Origin: Bordetella genomosp. 7
Lineage (GTDB): Bacteria > Pseudomonadota > Gammaproteobacteria > Burkholderiales > Burkholderiaceae_B
Length of the DNA: 64,000 nucleotides
Direction of reading: 5' to 3'
NCBI RefSeq assembly: GCF_002261265.1
Contig: NZ_NEVK01000004.1
Coordinates: 620,001 to 684,000, forward strand
The position numbers and the translations under genes are program-made. Below the pieces are notes generated by a model. It was not told the origin of the DNA, ran no database searches, and saw only the letters and a program-made list of their open reading frames with translations. Below are positions 60,237 to 64,000 of this stretch, piece after piece (within the stretch, counting starts at the first letter, position 1; each line of letters begins with the position of its first letter).

Positions 60237-62003
60237 TCAGGGCTGACCGAGCAGGTCCAGGTCGACCGGCAGGGCCCGGTTCAGGGCGGCCGCCACCTTG
60301 ACCCGCAACTCGTTGCTGTGCGCGCGGCGGATTTCGCGCTTTACATCGAGCAGCTGCTGCGGGTGCATCGAAAACTCGGTAAGCCCCAGGCCCAGCAGCA
60401 GGCGCGTGAGGCGGGCATCGCCCGCCATCTCGCCGCACACGGCAACGGGCTTGCCCAGGCGGGCGCCGGCGTTGATGGTATTGGCCACCAGCCGCAACAC
60501 CGCGGGATGCAGCGGATCGTAAAGGCTGGCCACGTCGTGGTCGCCACGATCGATGGCCAGCGTGTATTGAATCAGGTCGTTCGTGCCGATCGACAGGAAG
60601 TCCAGCGCCTGCGCGAACGGTTCAATGGCGATGGCCACCGCCGGCACCTCGACCATGGCGCCGACTTCCAGGCGTTCTGCATACGGCTGCCCGCGCGCGT
60701 CCAGCTCGCGCCGCGCGGCGTCGATCGCCGCCAGCGCGGCGGCGACTTCGTGCATGTGCGTCACCATTGGCAGCAACAGCCGCACGTTGCCGTGCGCCGA
60801 AGCCCGCAGGATGGCCCGCAACTGCGTGGCGAACATCTCGGGCCGGGCCAGGCAATAACGGATGGCGCGCTGCCCGAGCGCCGGGTTGGTGGCCACCGTG
60901 GCCTCGTCGTCAAGCGTCTTGTCGGCGCCGATGTCCAGCGTACGTATGGTGACGGGGCGCCCTCCCATGACGCGCGCCACCGCAGCGTAGGCCTGGTATT
61001 GCTCTTCTTCGTCGGGCAGCGACGGCCGGCCCATGAACAGGAACTCGCTGCGGAACAACCCGATGCCATGCGCCCCTGCCTGCACCGCGGCGGCCGCTTC
61101 ATCGGGCAGTTCGATGTTGGCGTTGAGCACGATGGCGATGCCATCCAGGGTAACGGCGGGTTCGTCGCGCAACAGGGCGAGCTCGGCGCGCTCGGCGGCA
61201 TAGGCAACCTGCCGGTCGCGGTATTCCTGCAACATGGGCGGCGCAGGATTGAGCAGCACTACGCCGGCGTCGCCGTCGATGACCACCGTGTCGCCATCGC
61301 GCGCCAGGTCGCGCACATTGCCCAGCCCCACCACGGCCGGCACGCCCATGCTGCGCGCAACGATAGCGGTATGCGAAGTCGGCCCGCCCAGGTCGGTAAC
61401 GAACGCGGCAAAGCGGCCGCCCCGCAACCGCAGCATATCCGACGGAGATATATCGTGGGCCACCACCACCAGGGGGTCGTTGCCATCGAGGTCGGCGCCA
61501 TCGGGCAGCATGGCGCTGCTTCCGGACAGCACCTGCAACACGCGCTCGATAACCTGGCGGACATCCGCGCCGCGCTCGCGCAGGTACTCGTCTTCCATGG
61601 CGTCGAACTGCTCGCCCAGAATCTGCCCCTGCGTGGCGAGCGCCCATTCTGCGTTGTAGAGCCGCTGCGCGATGAGGTCGCAGGTTTGCTCGGCCAATAA
61701 CGGGTCGGCCATCAGCAATCGGTGCACGTTCAGCATCGCGCCCAGCTCGCGCGGCGCATCGGCCGGCAGCGTATCGACAATTTGCGCCAGGTCATCCTGC
61801 GCCCGGGAAAGCGCCTGTGTCAGACGCGCGCATTCTGCCTCGACGTCTTCGGGTGCGATACGGTAATGGGCCACTTCGAGCGATGCTGCGCCCATCACCA
61901 CAGCGCGGCCGATCGCATATCCGCGCGCCACGCCCTTGCCATGCAACGCCACCACGGCGCAATGCGCCGTGGCAGGATGAGAAGGCGTGCTATTCGTGCT
62001 CAC
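60237..62003 (-). CDS. ptsI: Phosphoenolpyruvate-protein phosphotransferase (PTS enzyme I)
   Basis: A ~588-residue enzyme I: phosphohistidine segment GGPTSHTAIVARSMG (~residue 205), GIGLFRSEFLFM and the C-terminal PEP-binding TIM barrel with FLSIGTNDLIQY and VCGEMAGD. It moves phosphate from PEP to HPr. GTG at 62003 overlaps the ptsH stop by 14 bases and gives a length near E. coli PtsI (575); GTGs at 61955 or 61952 lack a ribosome-binding site and sit in a hairpin. Its partners EIIA and HPr are just upstream; no sugar permease is present. Confidence 0.93.
   Translation of the reverse strand: MSTNSTPSHPATAHCAVVALHGKGVARGYAIGRAVVMGAASLEVAHYRIAPEDVEAECARLTQALSRAQDDLAQIVDTLPADAPRELGAMLNVHRLLMADPLLAEQTCDLIAQRLYNAEWALATQGQILGEQFDAMEDEYLRERGADVRQVIERVLQVLSGSSAMLPDGADLDGNDPLVVVAHDISPSDMLRLRGGRFAAFVTDLGGPTSHTAIVARSMGVPAVVGLGNVRDLARDGDTVVIDGDAGVVLLNPAPPMLQEYRDRQVAYAAERAELALLRDEPAVTLDGIAIVLNANIELPDEAAAAVQAGAHGIGLFRSEFLFMGRPSLPDEEEQYQAYAAVARVMGGRPVTIRTLDIGADKTLDDEATVATNPALGQRAIRYCLARPEMFATQLRAILRASAHGNVRLLLPMVTHMHEVAAALAAIDAARRELDARGQPYAERLEVGAMVEVPAVAIAIEPFAQALDFLSIGTNDLIQYTLAIDRGDHDVASLYDPLHPAVLRLVANTINAGARLGKPVAVCGEMAGDARLTRLLLGLGLTEFSMHPQQLLDVKREIRRAHSNELRVKVAAALNRALPVDLDLLGQP
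61952..61972 (-). promoter_or_regulatory. Hairpin at the ptsH-ptsI junction
   Basis: CCACGGCGC, loop AAT, GCGCCGTGG: a 9-bp GC stem 18-38 bases past the ptsH stop, inside the first codons of ptsI. It covers two GTG codons and could slow ribosomes or RNA polymerase. Confidence 0.5.
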
Positions 62004-62259
62004 CGAATTTGCTGTCGAACAGGTTCTGGATTTCGGATAGCGCCCGGTCGGCATCGGCGCCCGACGCTTCGAGCCTGACGGTGACACCCTTGCCGGCAGC
62101 CAGCATCATGACTCCCATGATGCTTTTTGCGTTGACGCGCTTGGCGCCCCGGGAAATAAAAATTTCGCTGCCAAACTGGCTGGCAAGCTGGGTGAGCTTG
62201 GCTGCTGCGCGCGCATGCAGGCCCAGCTTGTTTGAAATGACGATGTCTGAAGTTGGCAT
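61990..62259 (-). CDS. ptsH: Phosphocarrier protein HPr
   Basis: An 89-residue HPr: phosphorylation site His15 in NKLGLHARAAAKL and Ser46 region VNAKSIMGVMMLAAGKG. It carries phosphate from enzyme I to EIIA. It lies between EIIA and ptsI on the minus strand, overlapping the ptsI start. Length matches E. coli HPr (85). Confidence 0.95.
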   Translation of the reverse strand: MPTSDIVISNKLGLHARAAAKLTQLASQFGSEIFISRGAKRVNAKSIMGVMMLAAGKGVTVRLEASGADADRALSEIQNLFDSKFGEHE

Positions 62260-62365
62260 AGAAATCAGATAAACAGAGCCTGGCGCTGGCGGCCGGCCCG
62301 GGGAAACGATGTGTCGCCGCCGCGCCTGCGCCGTGCATCGACATGATAGGGCAAAATCCGGCTGC

Positions 62366-62767
62366 TCAATCTACGCGCAGACACCCCTGCACCCCACCCG
62401 CGAGCGCTTTTTCGCGCGTTTCCGCAAGGCTGGCCTCGCGTGAGGTCAGCGCCCGCAGCAGCATCGACGTGTTCAGCCCCGCCACCACACAGCACTGCGT
62501 ACCGAGGGCTTGCGCCTCTTCGACGGCACGCTTGGCGATATTGGCGGGCGTGGCGCCGATAAGGTCGGTCAGCACCAGCACGCCGCCGCCGGTATCGGCC
62601 GCACGAATGTCCTGCAGCACCGCGGGCACGCGATCGTCCGGCATGTCGTCGGGCTGGATGTCGTGCACCGCCATCTGGCTGCCCACGGCGGCGCCCAGCA
62701 CGTGTTCGGCGAACTCGCGCATGGCCACTCCCAGTGGCGCATGCACCACGATAACAAGGCCGGTCAT
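62366..62767 (-). CDS. PTS mannose-type EIIA component
   Basis: A 133-residue EIIA-Man domain with active His9 in TGLVIVVHAPLGVAM and VLVLTDLIGATPANIA. It takes phosphate from HPr. No EIIB, EIIC or EIID gene is in the window, so it probably has a regulatory role, as in other beta-proteobacterial PTS-Man remnants. It lies 9 bases after gshB and ~106 bases before ptsH. Confidence 0.9.
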   Translation of the reverse strand: MTGLVIVVHAPLGVAMREFAEHVLGAAVGSQMAVHDIQPDDMPDDRVPAVLQDIRAADTGGGVLVLTDLIGATPANIAKRAVEEAQALGTQCCVVAGLNTSMLLRALTSREASLAETREKALAGGVQGCLRVD

Positions 62768-62776
62768 GGAGTGCCT

Positions 62777-63733
62777 TTACGTCGCAGCGCGTTCCAGGGC
62801 CTGGGCGAAAGCACCGGCCACATCGAAACCTGTCTGCTCGGCAATTTCGACGAAACAGGTCGGGCTGGTGACATTGACTTCGGTGACGTAGTCGCCGATG
62901 ACATCCAGGCCCACCACCAATAGCCCGCGCGCCGCCAGCCGCGGCGCCACCACGGCCGCGATCTCGCGATCGCGCTCGGTGAGCGGCTGCGCCACGCCTC
63001 GACCGCCGGCAGCCAGGTTGCCGCGCGTTTCGCCGGCCAGCGGAATGCGCGCCAGCGAATACGGCACGGCCTCGCCGCCTATCAGCAAAATACGCTTGTC
63101 GCCCTGGACGATTTCCGGAATATAGCGCTGCGCCATGATAGTGCGGGCGCCGTTGTCGGTAAGCGTCTCGAGGATGGCGTTCAGGTTCGGCTCGGTGGCC
63201 TGCAGGCGAAAAATGCCGGACCCGCCCATGCCATCCAGCGGCTTGACAATGACATCGCGATGAAGCGCATGAAACGCCTTGATGCGGCCCATATCTCGCG
63301 TGACCAGCGTGGGCGCGGCCAGGTCGGCGAATTCGGTGATGGCGAGCTTTTCGGGATGATTGCGGATCGCGGCTGCGTCGTTGAACACCTTGGCGCCCTG
63401 CGCCTGGGCGTATTCGAGCATATGCGTGGAGTAGACATACTCCATGTCGAAGGGGGGATCCTTGCGCATGATGATCGCGCCGAACTCCGAAAGCGGCACG
63501 TCCCGGGCGGCGGCGGTTTCACGCCACCATGCATGGCCGTGCAGATCGGCGCCCTGCACCAGCTCGATGGGCGTGCTGCGGGCCTGCACCACCCCCGCGT
63601 CGATGAACAGGTCTTCCTGAAGGGCGAAGCTAAGTGTATGGCCGCGCGCCACCAGCGCGCGCATCATGGCAACCGAAGAGTCCTTGTATGCCTTCAGAAG
63701 CGGCAGCGGATCGATGATGAAGAGTACATGCAT
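62777..63733 (-). CDS. gshB: Glutathione synthetase
   Basis: A 318-residue ATP-grasp ligase: MHVLFIIDPLPLLKAYKDSS, IIMRKDPPFDMEYVYSTHML, VIVKPLDGMGGSGIFRL (ATP grasp loop), GDKRILLIGGE and VTEVNVTSPTCFVEI. It joins gamma-glutamylcysteine and glycine. Length matches E. coli GshB (315). It is the first gene of a gshB-EIIA-ptsH-ptsI group; gshA is not adjacent in this window. Confidence 0.96.
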   Translation of the reverse strand: MHVLFIIDPLPLLKAYKDSSVAMMRALVARGHTLSFALQEDLFIDAGVVQARSTPIELVQGADLHGHAWWRETAAARDVPLSEFGAIIMRKDPPFDMEYVYSTHMLEYAQAQGAKVFNDAAAIRNHPEKLAITEFADLAAPTLVTRDMGRIKAFHALHRDVIVKPLDGMGGSGIFRLQATEPNLNAILETLTDNGARTIMAQRYIPEIVQGDKRILLIGGEAVPYSLARIPLAGETRGNLAAGGRGVAQPLTERDREIAAVVAPRLAARGLLVVGLDVIGDYVTEVNVTSPTCFVEIAEQTGFDVAGAFAQALERAAT

Positions 63734-63824
63734 GGTAGGAACGTCCAGGCCTCACGCCGTGCCACGCCCGGCGTGTCAAAACGCCATCGTAACGTAATTG
63801 TCACCCCCGCGCCGTCCGCCTGCG

Positions 63825-63857
63825 CGCATGGCCGGAGACAGGATCACCGGCCATGCG
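63825..63857 (-). terminator. Hairpin after infC
   Basis: CGCATGGCCGG, 11-base loop, CCGGCCATGCG: an 11-bp perfect stem 12 bases past the infC stop. No T-run follows, so it may be a rho-dependent or protective structure; it separates infC from gshB. Confidence 0.45.
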
Positions 63858-63868
63858 GGGCGTGGCGT

Positions 63869-64000
63869 TCAGGAGGCCGAATCGGACTTGCCCGGAACGC
63901 TCTTTTTGCGAGGAGCCAGCACCATGACCATCTGGCGCCCTTCGAGCTTGGGCATGGCCTCGACCTGGGCCAGTTCGGTCAGGTCGTCGCGCACGCGCTC
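63869..64000 (-). CDS. infC: Translation initiation factor IF-3, C-terminal end (cut by window edge)
   Basis: The last 43 residues are in the window: [18 protein letters not shown] then [15 protein letters not shown] and a short Ser/Lys tail. This is the conserved IF-3 C-terminus (E. coli ends EGRQMIMVLAPKKKQ). IF-3 keeps 30S subunits free and checks initiator-tRNA placement. The next gene on this strand is gshB, not rpmI as in the usual infC-rpmI-rplT operon. Confidence 0.9.
   Translation of the reverse strand, partial: ERVRDDLTELAQVEAMPKLEGRQMVMVLAPRKKSVPGKSDSAS

Overview
The window is 64 kb of GC-rich, densely coding chromosomal DNA from a beta-proteobacterium. The gene content and order (isc operon, tig-clpP-clpX-lon, dapC-dapD-dapE-prmB, recJ-prfB-lysS, ribF-ileS-lspA-coaBC) and the protein sequences point to Alcaligenaceae, most likely Bordetella or a close relative such as Achromobacter. 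The species cannot be fixed by reading alone. I see no insertion sequence, prophage, CRISPR array, integrase or rRNA operon. One tRNA gene is present. This is mostly housekeeping backbone with a more accessory right-hand part from about 49 kb.

Layout. 0-4 kb: the 5' part of a Fur-controlled TonB-dependent receptor, then tatD, lolD and a single Lol permease. 4-10.5 kb: rpfE-like gene, recJ, prfB with its programmed +1 frameshift, an SDR, lysS and a small membrane protein. 10.5-17.1 kb: the complete iscR-S-U-A-hscB-hscA-fdx-iscX operon on the minus strand with an IscR site over its promoter, followed by a protein built from two methylglyoxal-synthase-like domains. 17-30.6 kb: low-MW phosphatase, uvrB, an aromatic/aspartate aminotransferase, lexA with an SOS box, lon with a sigma32-type promoter, clpX, clpP, tig, two cold-shock genes with long leaders, and small unknown genes. 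30.6-36.8 kb: tRNA-Leu(UAG), dapC-dapD-dapE, prmB and an ABC-F ATPase. 36.8-43.4 kb (mostly minus): desaturase-uvrD-chorismate-mutase-like cluster, a secreted orphan, rsmB and purN. 43.4-49 kb: ribF-ileS-lspA-coaBC.

49-60 kb is more accessory: a Gate-domain membrane protein divergent from an Lrp/AsnC regulator, a DUF457 membrane protein, a dimeric dUTPase, an ectoine-type ABC importer (ehuB-C-D-A), an orphan branched-chain-type binding protein, an ornithine-cyclodeaminase-like reductase and a CurA-type oxidoreductase. 60-64 kb: ptsI, ptsH and a mannose-type EIIA without a sugar permease, gshB, and the 3' end of an infC gene cut by the window edge.

No wholly new multi-gene system was found. 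The observations most worth follow-up are the tandem methylglyoxal-synthase-like protein, the infC end not followed by rpmI-rplT, the altered cysteine spacing of IscR, the dimeric dUTPase replacing dut at its usual place after coaBC, the hairpin at the ptsH-ptsI junction, and two undescribed operator-like repeats near 50.08 kb and 58.93 kb.
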